Below, one piece after another: positions 1 through 5,891 of a stretch of DNA of 7,014 nt (position 1 is the first letter of the stretch; the number at the start of each line of letters is the position of its first letter). Origin of the DNA: CAKZYD01 sp039026755. GTDB lineage: Bacteria; Pseudomonadota; Alphaproteobacteria; Sphingomonadales; CAKZYD01. The translations under genes and the position numbers were made by a program. The stretch covers positions 1 to 7,014 of the forward strand of contig JBCCLR010000202.1 of the NCBI GenBank assembly GCA_039026755.1. Reading direction: 5' to 3'. The notes under the pieces are model-generated. The model did not search any database. It saw only the letters and a list, made by a program, of their open reading frames with translations, and was not told the DNA's origin.

Positions 1-522
1 CCGACTGTGGCGCTTTTAAATATTGGGGTTGAGGATTTAAAAGGCACTGAAGACATTAAAGAGGCGGGCGCTCTGCTGCGTGACAATGCAAACTTACCGC
101 TCAGCTTTACCGGTTTTACTGAAGGGGATGCCATCGGCGCCGGTGATACTGACGTGATCGTCACCGACGGTTTTTCCGGCAATATTGCGCTTAAAACGGC
201 AGAAGGAACGGCGAAGCTGATTGCGGACCTCATGCGGCGGTCTTTTGGAGCTTCAATATGGGCCAAGCTTGGCTATGTTTTGGCGAAGCCGGGCCTTGCA
301 AGTTTGCGTGAACATCTCGACCCGAATAATCACAATGGCGCAGTCTTCCTTGGACTGAATGGTCTTGTCGTGAAAAGTCACGGCGGTGCGAACGCACAGG
401 GTCTGGCCACCGCGTTTGCAATGGCGGCCGATCTTGCGCGTGATGACATTAACGCCCGTATCGCTGACGACTTAAGCCGCGTTCAAGCGGTCGGTGATGA
501 AGCGCAATTGGCAGATAGCTAG
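1..522 (+). CDS. plsX: Phosphate acyltransferase PlsX, C-terminal part (5' end outside window)
   Basis: PlsX makes acyl-phosphate from acyl-ACP and inorganic phosphate. PlsY then uses acyl-phosphate to acylate glycerol-3-phosphate, the first step of membrane phospholipid synthesis; PlsX is a peripheral membrane protein. The reading frame is open from base 1 (Pro-Thr-Val-Ala-Leu-Leu-Asn-Ile-Gly), so the start lies upstream and 173 codons plus TAG are visible. Family hallmarks are LLNIGVEDLKG near the start of the fragment, VTDGFSGNIALKTAEGTA in its middle, and FLGLNGLVVKSHGG followed by NAQGLATAF near the end. The last 30 or so residues are a hydrophilic tail without clear motifs. The stop is 8 bases before fabH, the usual plsX-fabH arrangement, so the two are probably co-transcribed. 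The family assignment is secure. Only the N-terminal half is unseen. Confidence 0.97.
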   Translation, partial: PTVALLNIGVEDLKGTEDIKEAGALLRDNANLPLSFTGFTEGDAIGAGDTDVIVTDGFSGNIALKTAEGTAKLIADLMRRSFGASIWAKLGYVLAKPGLASLREHLDPNNHNGAVFLGLNGLVVKSHGGANAQGLATAFAMAADLARDDINARIADDLSRVQAVGDEAQLADS

Positions 523-530
523 CCGATATC

Positions 531-1520
531 ATGCAACACTACCGGTCTGTTTTGCGCGGTTCAGGCAGTTATTTGCCAGAGCGCTGCGTGTCCAACGATG
601 CATTGGCGCAAACGGTCGAAACCTCGGACGACTGGATCATAGCCCGCACGGGTATTCGCCAGCGCCACATTGCCGCCGAAGGGCAATATACGTCCGATCT
701 TGCCCAACAGGCCGCCCGCCGCGCCCTGCAGGATGCGGGCTTAACGCCCGATGATGTCGACATGATCGTGCTGGCGACCACAACGCCGGACGATACCTTT
801 CCCGCAACAGCGACCAAAGTGCAGCATGCCCTTGGCATGCGCCATGGCAGCGCTTTTGACGTGCAAGCGGTTTGCTCAGGGTTTGTGTATGCGTTGAGTG
901 TGGCTGATGCGATGTTAAAAGCCGGCCAATCACGGCGCTGCCTGGTCATCGGCGCGGAAACCTTTACACGTATCTTAGACTGGGAAGACCGCGCCACTTG
1001 CGTGTTATTTGGTGATGGCGCTGGCGCTGTGCTGCTTGAAGCGCAGGCTGTCGATGCTGGTCTGGCTGTCTATGATGGTCCGGGTATTTTGGCAAGTGAG
1101 CTGCGTTCGGATGGGACGCATCATGATTTGCTTTATGTGGATGGCGGCGTGTCAACGACGCGCACCACTGGGCATGTCCGCATGCGCGGAAAAGACGTTT
1201 TTAAACATGCGGTCGTCAACCTTGCTGAGGTCATGCACACGGTGCTTGAAAGCGCGCGGGTTAGTGCTGATCAGGTGGATTGGGTTGTGCCGCACCAAGC
1301 CAATAAGCGCATATTAGACGCAACGGCGCGTAAGCTGAATTTGACGCCAGAGAAAATTATTGTGACAGTAGATCAGCACGCCAATACATCAGCGGCAAGC
1401 GTTCCATTGGCATTTGACGTTGGGCGAAAAGATGGCCGCATCAAATCCGGCGATCTCGTTCTCTTCGAAGCGATGGGCGGTGGCTTTGCGTGGGGTGCAT
1501 CGCTCATGCGATTGCCCTGA
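531..1520 (+). CDS. fabH: Beta-ketoacyl-ACP synthase III (FabH)
   Basis: FabH starts type II fatty acid synthesis by condensing an acyl-CoA (typically acetyl-CoA) with malonyl-ACP to give a 3-ketoacyl-ACP in the cytoplasm. The 329-residue protein has the normal family length and a complete thiolase fold. The Cys-His-Asn triad is visible: Cys115 in VQAVCSGF, His255 in VVPHQANKRI and Asn285 in HANTSAAS. VVPHQANKRI also covers the region used for ACP docking in this family. The C-terminus has the conserved EAMGGGFAWGA glycine-rich segment (313-323). An N-terminal GSGSYLPER and a DDWIIARTGIRQR segment (33-45) are also typical. The ATG follows the plsX stop by 8 bases with no clear Shine-Dalgarno, so initiation may depend on coupling to plsX translation. 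No missing residues or frame problems were seen. Confidence 0.97.
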   Translation: MQHYRSVLRGSGSYLPERCVSNDALAQTVETSDDWIIARTGIRQRHIAAEGQYTSDLAQQAARRALQDAGLTPDDVDMIVLATTTPDDTFPATATKVQHALGMRHGSAFDVQAVCSGFVYALSVADAMLKAGQSRRCLVIGAETFTRILDWEDRATCVLFGDGAGAVLLEAQAVDAGLAVYDGPGILASELRSDGTHHDLLYVDGGVSTTRTTGHVRMRGKDVFKHAVVNLAEVMHTVLESARVSADQVDWVVPHQANKRILDATARKLNLTPEKIIVTVDQHANTSAASVPLAFDVGRKDGRIKSGDLVLFEAMGGGFAWGASLMRLP

Positions 1521-1587
1521 ACAAGCCGGGTTAATCTCATTCAGTGGATTTTTGACCCAGTTTAAGGCGACCCGCAACGCTCTGACA

Positions 1588-1616
1588 TTGATTTATTTTT
1601 TGGTTCTGCTTACGCT
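1588..1616 (+). promoter_or_regulatory. Possible sigma70-type promoter for ihfA
   Basis: TTGATT (1588-1593) and TACGCT (1611-1616) are separated by 17 bases, at the right distance upstream of the ihfA GTG at 1646. The -35 matches the consensus at four of six positions and the -10 only at three, including the conserved first T and A and the last T. The fabH-ihfA gap of 125 bases makes a separate promoter reasonable, but this site is an inference by eye. Confidence 0.28.
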
Positions 1617-1634
1617 CCACCCAGACGAATAGGG

Positions 1635-1640
1635 AAGGAG
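1635..1640 (+). promoter_or_regulatory. Strong ribosome binding site fixing the GTG start of ihfA
   Basis: AAGGAG lies 5 bases before the GTG at 1646. It supports GTG as the start codon of ihfA, giving the N-terminus MSKTITRADL, which aligns with other IhfA proteins. Confidence 0.8.
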
Positions 1641-1645
1641 CCGTA

Positions 1646-1936
1646 GTGTCCAAAACCATTACCAGAGCTGATTTGAGCGAGGCGGTCTATCAAGAGGTCG
1701 GCCTATCACGAAATGAGTCAGCGCAGCTGGTTGAAGTTATTTTAGAAGAAATCTCCGATGCGCTGGTGCAAGGCCAAAATGTAAAACTCTCCTCGTTTGG
1801 GAGTTTTCTTTTGCGCAATAAGAACGGGCGTGTCGGACGGAACCCGAAAACCGGCGAGGAGGTCCCCATTGATCCGCGCCGTGTGCTGGTGTTTAGGCCG
1901 AGCCAATTGATGCGCGACCGCGTGAATGGCAATTAA
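1646..1936 (+). CDS. ihfA: Integration host factor subunit alpha
   Basis: IHF is a sequence-specific DNA-bending protein made of alpha and beta subunits. It shapes the nucleoid and assists transcription, replication and site-specific recombination. This 96-residue protein has the HU/IHF fold: an N-terminal helical dimer region (about 4-42), then the beta-arm with GRVGRNPKTGEEVPI (61-75). Pro67 in GRNPKTGE corresponds to the proline that intercalates into DNA at the kink. The segments KLSSFGSF (48-54) and RRVLVFRPSQ (78-87) match the alpha subunit rather than HU or IhfB. The start is GTG, supported by AAGGAG 5 bases upstream. It sits between fabH and a MerR-type regulator, a common alphaproteobacterial order. 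The partner gene ihfB is not in the window. Confidence 0.95.
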   Translation: MSKTITRADLSEAVYQEVGLSRNESAQLVEVILEEISDALVQGQNVKLSSFGSFLLRNKNGRVGRNPKTGEEVPIDPRRVLVFRPSQLMRDRVNGN

Positions 1937-2003
1937 ATTTCCGGTCGCTGGCGTTGGCGGCAGTTGTCTGTTAGGTTAAAACCAGATCTTAAAGGGGGCG
2001 TGT

Positions 2004-2477
2004 ATGGATAGAGCGGAAAAGTCCGCCGATGCATTTCGAACAATTTCGGAAGTTTCTGAAATCCTTGATGTACCACAGCATGTGCTGCGCTTCTGGGAAG
2101 GTAAGTTTGCCCAGATAAAACCGATGAAACGTGGCGGCAATCGTCGCTATTATCGGCCTGAGGATTTAGCCCTCCTTCAAACGATCACGCACCTGCTCTA
2201 TACCGATGGCTACACGATAAAGGGTGTGCAAAAGCTGCTGCGGGTAAACGGCGTTGCAGCCACGGTAAATGCCTTCGTTGCCGAACAAGGCGACAGTTCC
2301 AGTGCCCCGGTGGAGGCCGTAGAAGCGGCAGCTGAACCGCAAGACAGCGCAGCGGTATCGCCGCCCGCTGAAGCAGAGCCTACGATGCAGCGCGAAAGGC
2401 AGCCATTAGCCGACATCACCAATGCGGCCGACGTGATTGCAGAACTCAAATCCATACGTGCTGTTTTAACGGCCTGA
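2004..2477 (+). CDS. MerR-family transcriptional regulator, short form without metal-binding cysteines
   Basis: This is a 157-residue protein with an N-terminal MerR winged helix-turn-helix domain (about 11-81). The helix-turn-helix starts at FRTISEVSEILDVPQHVLRFWE (11-32), and the wing carries RGGNRRYYRPEDL (43-55). Such proteins bind promoters as dimers and usually twist the spacer between -35 and -10. The usual long dimerisation coiled coil is absent. After residue 95 comes an Ala/Glu/Pro-rich, probably disordered stretch (about 97-130), then a short helix-like end (VIAELKSIRAVL, 144-155). There is no cysteine in the protein, so it is unlikely to be a thiol-based metal sensor. A good Shine-Dalgarno (AAAGGGGG, 1991-1998) lies 5 bases before the ATG. 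Regulators of this kind commonly follow ihfA in alphaproteobacteria. Target genes and signal are unknown. Confidence 0.88.
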   Translation: MDRAEKSADAFRTISEVSEILDVPQHVLRFWEGKFAQIKPMKRGGNRRYYRPEDLALLQTITHLLYTDGYTIKGVQKLLRVNGVAATVNAFVAEQGDSSSAPVEAVEAAAEPQDSAAVSPPAEAEPTMQRERQPLADITNAADVIAELKSIRAVLTA

Positions 2478-2519
2478 GCGCTTAAAGTTTAATTTGCAGT
2501 TGTGCTTGCTGGTCGATGC

Positions 2520-2525
2520 TATAAA
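2520..2525 (+). promoter_or_regulatory. Possible -10 element of the tRNA-Pro promoter
   Basis: TATAAA lies 19 bases before the mature tRNA 5' end, which would give a short leader. No well-spaced -35 box is obvious: the TTGCAG at 2494-2499 is 20 bases away and TTGTGC at 2500-2505 only 14. Only the -10 match is supported. Confidence 0.35.
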
Positions 2526-2544
2526 AGCCGCTGCAAAGATATGT

Positions 2545-2621
2545 CGGAGCGTAGCGCAGCCTGGTAGCGCACTTCACTGGGGGTGAAGGGGTCGTGGGTT
2601 CGAATCCCGCCGCTCCGACCA
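2545..2621 (+). tRNA. tRNA-Pro, anticodon GGG, CCA encoded
   Basis: The gene folds into a full cloverleaf. The acceptor stem pairs CGGAGCG (2545-2551) with CGCTCCG (2611-2617). The D stem is GCGC/GCGC around AGCCTGGTA. The anticodon stem pairs CTTCA (2572-2576) with TGAAG (2584-2588) around loop CTGGGGG, placing anticodon GGG at 2579-2581. The T arm is GTGGG, TTCGAAT, CCCGC (2594-2610). The discriminator is A2618 and CCA is encoded at 2619-2621. It reads CCC and CCU proline codons. It lies downstream of the MerR-type gene on the same strand. No copy of its 3' end appears elsewhere in the window, so there is no sign that it served as an integration site here. Confidence 0.97.
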
Positions 2622-2868
2622 TTCTAAGTCCATGATTTCATTCCTTAATTTTAAGGCGCAGGCCAAATCGATGGGTGCGATTTGTTCGGAAGTATGAGTG
2701 CGACGTGGGAGTGGAGACACTCCGTCTCGGTCGTCTGCGTGCGGCAATTCGCACGATGGTTGTGCAGCGTCATGGTATTGCCCAACGACCGTGCTGAACA
2801 ACATTGAAGGTTTGAAACCAGGCGCAATTCATGCGACACGGCGCAATATCGCGGTGGCTTGAGATGGC
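2622..2868. other. Gene-free gap with several potential RNA stems, leader of the ABC operon
   Basis: No convincing protein gene or known RNA family is seen in these 247 bases. Several stems can form. There is a 6-bp hairpin GGAGTG-GAGA-CACTCC (2708-2723) with a GNRA-type loop, and a 6-bp hairpin CGTGCG/CGCACG (2738-2755). A 7-bp helix can pair CGGTCGT (2728-2734) with ACGACCG (2785-2791), and an outer helix TTGTTC (2682-2687) with GAACAA (2796-2801). GAGAC (2714-2718) with GTCTC (2724-2728), and GGCAAT (2743-2748) with ATTGCC (2777-2782), compete with the simple hairpins. It could be the 5' leader of the importer operon, a small RNA, or chance structure. Helices of this size are not rare by chance. 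Confidence 0.35.
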
Positions 2869-3897
2869 ATGTACATGTTTCGAAAGATGAGCGACATATT
2901 CTGCGGACTGGGTTGGGGGCCAAGTGGGCTGGCCTGTTTATGGGGCGTTGTTGCCTTTTTTGCGAGCGCAGGCCCATCGCAATCGCAAACAGACACGATC
3001 GATTTCCTCATGGACTGGCGCCCACAAGCAGAGCAGGGCGGCTTTTATCAGGCTGCTCAAACCGGGCTTTATGACGCGGCAGGTCTCAACGTGAAACTGC
3101 GGGCCGGTGGGCCGCAAACCGACCCTGCGCGCATGCTTGCCGCTGGCGCGGTCGACGCGGCGATGATCTCCAACGCATTTCAAGCACTCAACCTGATCGC
3201 GCTTGATGCTGATGTGGTGATTGTCATGGCTGCTTTTCAAAAAGATCCGCAAATTCTCATGGCGCACGCGCAATCAGGGGCCAAAACCCTGCAAGATCTG
3301 CGCGGCAAGCCACTCTTTATTGGCGATGCGACGGTTGGCACCTTTTGGCAGTGGCTGAAAGCAACGCAGGGCTATCAAGATCGGCAAATTCGCAAATATA
3401 ACTATTCGCTTGCTCCATGGATGATCAGCCAGTCTGCCGCCCAGCAGGGCTATGTCACTAGCGAGCCGTTTACCGCGCAGCAGGCTGGCGCAGAACCAAC
3501 GGTGTTTCTGCTGGCTGATAATGGCTATAAAGGCTATGCCGCCATGGTCGGCGTAACGCGTGACTTGGTTACTGAAAACCCCAAGGCCGTGGCCGCGTTT
3601 GTCGCCGCTAATCAGCGCGGCTGGTATGATTATTTGTATGGTGATCCAAGCGCTGCGAATGCGCGCATTTTACGTGATAATAAAGAAATGACGCCGCAGC
3701 TTTTAGCGCACGCGCGCCGCGCCATGATCAACTATGCTTTGGTGGGTGATGCGGCGGCTGGCCCTGCGGCAGTGGGCCAAATGCAACGGGCACGGTGGGC
3801 GTCGCTGCTTGATGAGGTTGCCGCTTTAGGCCTCTATGATGCTGATTTAAATATCGAAAAAGGCATTACGGCGCGCTTTTTAATGCCGGCGCCATGA
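2869..3897 (+). CDS. ABC importer substrate-binding protein, NMT1/THI5-like family
   Basis: This is the probable periplasmic binding protein of the importer encoded with the next two genes. It has 342 residues. An N-terminal signal peptide is visible: a basic start (MYMFRKM), a hydrophobic core at about 18-33, and a likely signal peptidase I site near ASA (32-34) or SQSQ (37-40). The mature part begins with the family hallmark FLMDWRPQAEQGGFYQAA (46-62), then GLYDAAGLNVKLRAGGP (66-82), FQKDPQIL (123-130) and TSEPF (197-201). This places it with NMT1/THI5, TauA, SsuA and ThiY proteins. Those bind pyrimidine precursors of thiamine, sulfonates, nitrate and similar small molecules, so the ligand cannot be assigned here. 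ATGs at 2869, 2875 and 2887 are all possible starts and none has a strong Shine-Dalgarno. All three keep the hydrophobic core. Its TGA overlaps the ATPase ATG. Confidence 0.88.
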   Translation: MYMFRKMSDIFCGLGWGPSGLACLWGVVAFFASAGPSQSQTDTIDFLMDWRPQAEQGGFYQAAQTGLYDAAGLNVKLRAGGPQTDPARMLAAGAVDAAMISNAFQALNLIALDADVVIVMAAFQKDPQILMAHAQSGAKTLQDLRGKPLFIGDATVGTFWQWLKATQGYQDRQIRKYNYSLAPWMISQSAAQQGYVTSEPFTAQQAGAEPTVFLLADNGYKGYAAMVGVTRDLVTENPKAVAAFVAANQRGWYDYLYGDPSAANARILRDNKEMTPQLLAHARRAMINYALVGDAAAGPAAVGQMQRARWASLLDEVAALGLYDADLNIEKGITARFLMPAP

Positions 3898-4637
3898 CTG
3901 CGCTAGAGCCTGCGGTCAGTTTGCACGGTGTTGGGTTGTCCTTTGGGGCCAATGCTGCTGTTCGTGATATCTCGCTTGACATTAGCCCGGGCGAAATCGT
4001 CACCCTCGTTGGCCCGTCGGGCTGCGGCAAAAGCAGTATTTTACGGCTTATCTCAGGTCTGCAAACCCATAGCGCGGGCACGATCAAGATCGCTGAAGGG
4101 CAAACTCTGTCGTTTGTCTTTCAAGATGCGGCGCTGCTCCCCTGGGCCAGCGTTGCGCGCAACGTGATGCTGCCGCTTAGCCTAGATGGCGGGGAAGATC
4201 TGGCGCTGGTAAATGAGTGTCTTGCGCAAGTCGGGCTGGCCGACCGGCGCGATGCCCATCCTGCTGAACTGTCAGGCGGCATGCGCATGCGGGTTTCGAT
4301 TGCACGCGCGCTGGTGCGCCGACCAACGTTATTGCTCATGGATGAACCTTTTGCAGCGCTCGATGAACTGCGCCGTTTTGATCTGGCGCAGCAGGTGCGC
4401 CAGATTGCAAAAACCACAGGCCTCACAGTCATCTTTGTAACCCACAGTGTGTTTGAAGCCTGCTTTTTATCAGACCGCGTGATTGTGTTATCAGCCTCGC
4501 CCGGCACAATCGTTGAGAGTATTTCGCTGGACGATGATGAGGTCCGCAGTGCGGATTTTCGCGAATCCCAGGCCTTTGCCGATGCCTGCAATACTGTCTC
4601 TTTGGCGCTTCGGGCCGCTGCGGGGGAAGATTTATGA
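3894..4637 (+). CDS. ABC importer ATP-binding protein, TauB/SsuB-like
   Basis: This is the cytoplasmic ATPase subunit that powers the importer. The 247-residue protein has every nucleotide-binding element in order: Walker A GPSGCGKS (40-47), Q-loop Gln77 in FVFQDAALLPW, signature LSGGM (126-130), Walker B LLLMDEPF (146-153, Asp150/Glu151), D-loop ALDELRR (155-161) and the switch His184 in VTHSVFEA. The QDAALLPW and THSVFEA forms are typical of the nitrate/sulfonate/taurine group. The residues after the signature read RMR instead of the frequent RQR, a mild difference. Its ATG overlaps the binding-protein stop as ATGA, and its own stop overlaps the permease start the same way, so all three proteins are probably made by coupled translation from one mRNA. 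Substrate specificity is not set by this subunit. Confidence 0.94.
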   Translation: MTALEPAVSLHGVGLSFGANAAVRDISLDISPGEIVTLVGPSGCGKSSILRLISGLQTHSAGTIKIAEGQTLSFVFQDAALLPWASVARNVMLPLSLDGGEDLALVNECLAQVGLADRRDAHPAELSGGMRMRVSIARALVRRPTLLLMDEPFAALDELRRFDLAQQVRQIAKTTGLTVIFVTHSVFEACFLSDRVIVLSASPGTIVESISLDDDEVRSADFRESQAFADACNTVSLALRAAAGEDL

Positions 4638-5395
4638 CGCGCCGTATTCTTGCGCCTTTGTTTGCCGCAATTTGCGCGCTTGCGTTGTGGGAGGTGTTGG
4701 TCGGCGCGCTTGATGTCAAAGCATTTATCCTGCCGCCGCCCAGCGATATTGGCGCGTCGCTGCTGGATGGGTGGGCTGCGCTGCTCAGTGCCGCCTGGCA
4801 TACACTCAAACTCACCTGGACGGCACTCTCGGTGGCAATCGTCTTGAGTTTGGTGCTTTCCCTTGTTTTCTCTGCGTCAAAGCTGGTTGAGCTGACCTTT
4901 TATCCCTATGCGGTGGTGCTGCAAGTCACCCCCATCATTGCCATTGCGCCGCTAATCATGATTTGGGTTGGGCTCGATAACATTGACTTGGCGCTAATTA
5001 TCATCGCAACGTTGGTGGCGTTCTTTCCGCTGCTGACCACGCTCATCCAAGGTCTGCGCAGTATTGATCGGTCTTTAAAAGACTTGTTTAAACTCTACGG
5101 CGCAAATCGCTGGCAGACCTTTATTCGGCTGCAGCTGCCGGCAACGCTGCCGGCGTTCCTGTCGGGCCTTAAAATCTCTGCTGGCCTGGCCCTTATTGGT
5201 GCTGTTGTTGCCGAATTTGTGGCCGGTTCGGGCACTGGGCAAGGGCTTGCCTGGACCATGCTTGAGGCCTCCAATAGGCTGAAGACGGACCGGATGTTTG
5301 CTGCGCTTATTGTGCTTTCTGGTATGGGTGTTGCGCAGTATTACTTGCTTGCGTGGCTGGAAGATAAACTCACGGGACATTGGGTCGGGCGCTAA
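4634..5395 (+). CDS. ABC importer permease, TauC/SsuC-like
   Basis: This inner-membrane permease subunit has 253 residues, normal for the family, with about six hydrophobic segments: roughly 8-25, 62-80, 96-112, 116-136, 178-198 and 222-240. The conserved motif VTPIIAIAPLIMIWVGL (98-114) is present. The cytoplasmic coupling loop is LKDLFKLYGANRWQTF with IRLQLP (148-169). In it Gly156 and Pro169 match the conserved glycine and proline of the EAA motif, while the Glu-Ala-Ala core reads Asp-Leu-Phe. This loop contacts the ATPase. Its ATG overlaps the ATPase stop as ATGA. It is the last gene of the operon; the next gene starts 98 bases on, after a hairpin. Substrate is unassigned. Confidence 0.93.
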   Translation: MTRRILAPLFAAICALALWEVLVGALDVKAFILPPPSDIGASLLDGWAALLSAAWHTLKLTWTALSVAIVLSLVLSLVFSASKLVELTFYPYAVVLQVTPIIAIAPLIMIWVGLDNIDLALIIIATLVAFFPLLTTLIQGLRSIDRSLKDLFKLYGANRWQTFIRLQLPATLPAFLSGLKISAGLALIGAVVAEFVAGSGTGQGLAWTMLEASNRLKTDRMFAALIVLSGMGVAQYYLLAWLEDKLTGHWVGR

Positions 5396-5422
5396 CGCTG
5401 CGGTAAATGATGAACGCAGCGT
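5395..5422 (+). terminator. Hairpin at the end of the ABC operon, possible weak terminator
   Basis: ACGCTGCG (5395-5402) pairs perfectly with CGCAGCGT (5415-5422) around a 12-base loop, right after the permease stop. A T-rich run (CTTTTGTTT) follows only about 10 bases later, at 5432-5440. It is therefore not a textbook intrinsic terminator. It may instead protect the 3' end of the importer mRNA or cause partial termination before the lysis genes. Confidence 0.35.
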
Positions 5423-5476
5423 GACGGTAAACTTTTGTTTCCCCACCTTAAAAGCGCTGTCCTACAGCTTCAATGC

Positions 5477-5493
5477 GGCGCTATTTTTGCGCC
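5477..5493 (+). promoter_or_regulatory. Hairpin abutting the start codon of the M15 peptidase gene
   Basis: GGCGC (5477-5481) and GCGCC (5489-5493) form a 5-bp all-GC stem around loop TATTTTT and end one base before the predicted ATG at 5494. It occupies the place of the Shine-Dalgarno, and none is recognisable there. It could restrict translation of the peptidase. If translation started at the alternative ATG at 5473, the hairpin would lie inside the gene. Confidence 0.35.
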
Positions 5494-5889
5494 ATGCCTC
5501 AGTTCTCACAGCGCTCCTTAGACCGGCTTGCCACCTGCCATGCGGATTTGCAGGCGGTTTTTCATGCTGTCATCAGGCAGGTGGATTGTACCATTTTAGA
5601 AGGCCATCGGACAAAACAGGGTCAAGATGCAGCGTTCGCAGCAGGCAAATCAAAACTGCGTTGGCCGGACGGCAAACACAACACGCTGCCCAGCCGCGCC
5701 GTTGACGCCGCACCTTGGCCGATCGACTGGCAAGACCGGGACCGTTTTCATCTGTTCGGCGGCATCGTACTTGGCATCGCGCACAGCCAGGGCGTAGCGC
5801 TGCGCTGGGGCGGCGACTGGGATGGCGATTTTGTGCTGCGCGACAATCGTTTTGATGATCTTGTGCATTTTGAATTGAAGGACGGGTAG
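5494..5889 (+). CDS. M15-family peptidoglycan peptidase, endolysin-like
   Basis: This 131-residue protein resembles small single-domain phage M15 enzymes, which are zinc peptidases that cut peptide links in peptidoglycan. The N-terminus MPQFSQRSLDRLATCHADL and the segment ILEGHRTKQGQDAAF (34-48) are typical of the short endolysin group. Probable zinc ligands are His62 (GKHN), Asp71 (SRAVDAAP) and His125 (LVHFEL), with Asp122 as likely catalytic acid/base (D-x-x-H). Compared with the common SxHxxGxAxD motif, His62 and Asp71 are two residues further apart and Ser67 replaces Gly. There is no signal peptide, so it needs a holin or other route to reach the wall. The holin-like gene lies 2 bases downstream. 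The start at 5494 is preferred because MPQFS resembles family N-termini as I know them; an in-frame ATG at 5473 would add 7 residues. Confidence 0.85.
   Translation: MPQFSQRSLDRLATCHADLQAVFHAVIRQVDCTILEGHRTKQGQDAAFAAGKSKLRWPDGKHNTLPSRAVDAAPWPIDWQDRDRFHLFGGIVLGIAHSQGVALRWGGDWDGDFVLRDNRFDDLVHFELKDG
5877..5882 (+). promoter_or_regulatory. Ribosome binding site of the holin-like gene, inside the peptidase gene
   Basis: GAAGGA lies 9 bases before the ATG at 5892 and within the last codons of the peptidase gene. The holin-like gene therefore has its own recognisable ribosome entry, unlike the peptidase gene before it. Confidence 0.6.
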
Positions 5890-5891
5890 CC

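Noticed and set aside
569..997. Long minus-strand and alternate-frame open frames within fabH and the ABC genes
   Set aside because: They are shadows of strongly supported + strand genes with complete catalytic motifs and have no recognisable motifs of their own.
1964..1992. Promoter for the MerR-type gene (TTGTCT ... TCTTAA)
   Set aside because: The -10 is poor and overlaps the Shine-Dalgarno region, so the transcript would lack the ribosome site that is clearly present.
2545..2621. tRNA-Pro as an attachment site for an integrated element carrying the lysis genes
   Set aside because: No second copy of the tRNA 3' end was found in the window, no integrase is present, and the ABC operon in between has ordinary codon use and gene structure.
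2643..2656. Inverted repeat CCTTAA-TT-TTAAGG as a tRNA terminator
   Set aside because: The stem is mostly A/T and is followed by GC-rich sequence rather than a T run, so it is unlikely to stop transcription.
2574..2804. Minus-strand open frame ending in a WSERRDSNPRPLHPQ-like sequence
   Set aside because: This peptide is the well-known artefact of translating the antisense strand of a tRNA gene. The frame overlaps the tRNA-Pro and has no other support.
2622..2868. TPP riboswitch upstream of a THI5-like importer
   Set aside because: The conserved CUGAGA and the downstream ACCUGAUC-type core were looked for and are not present.
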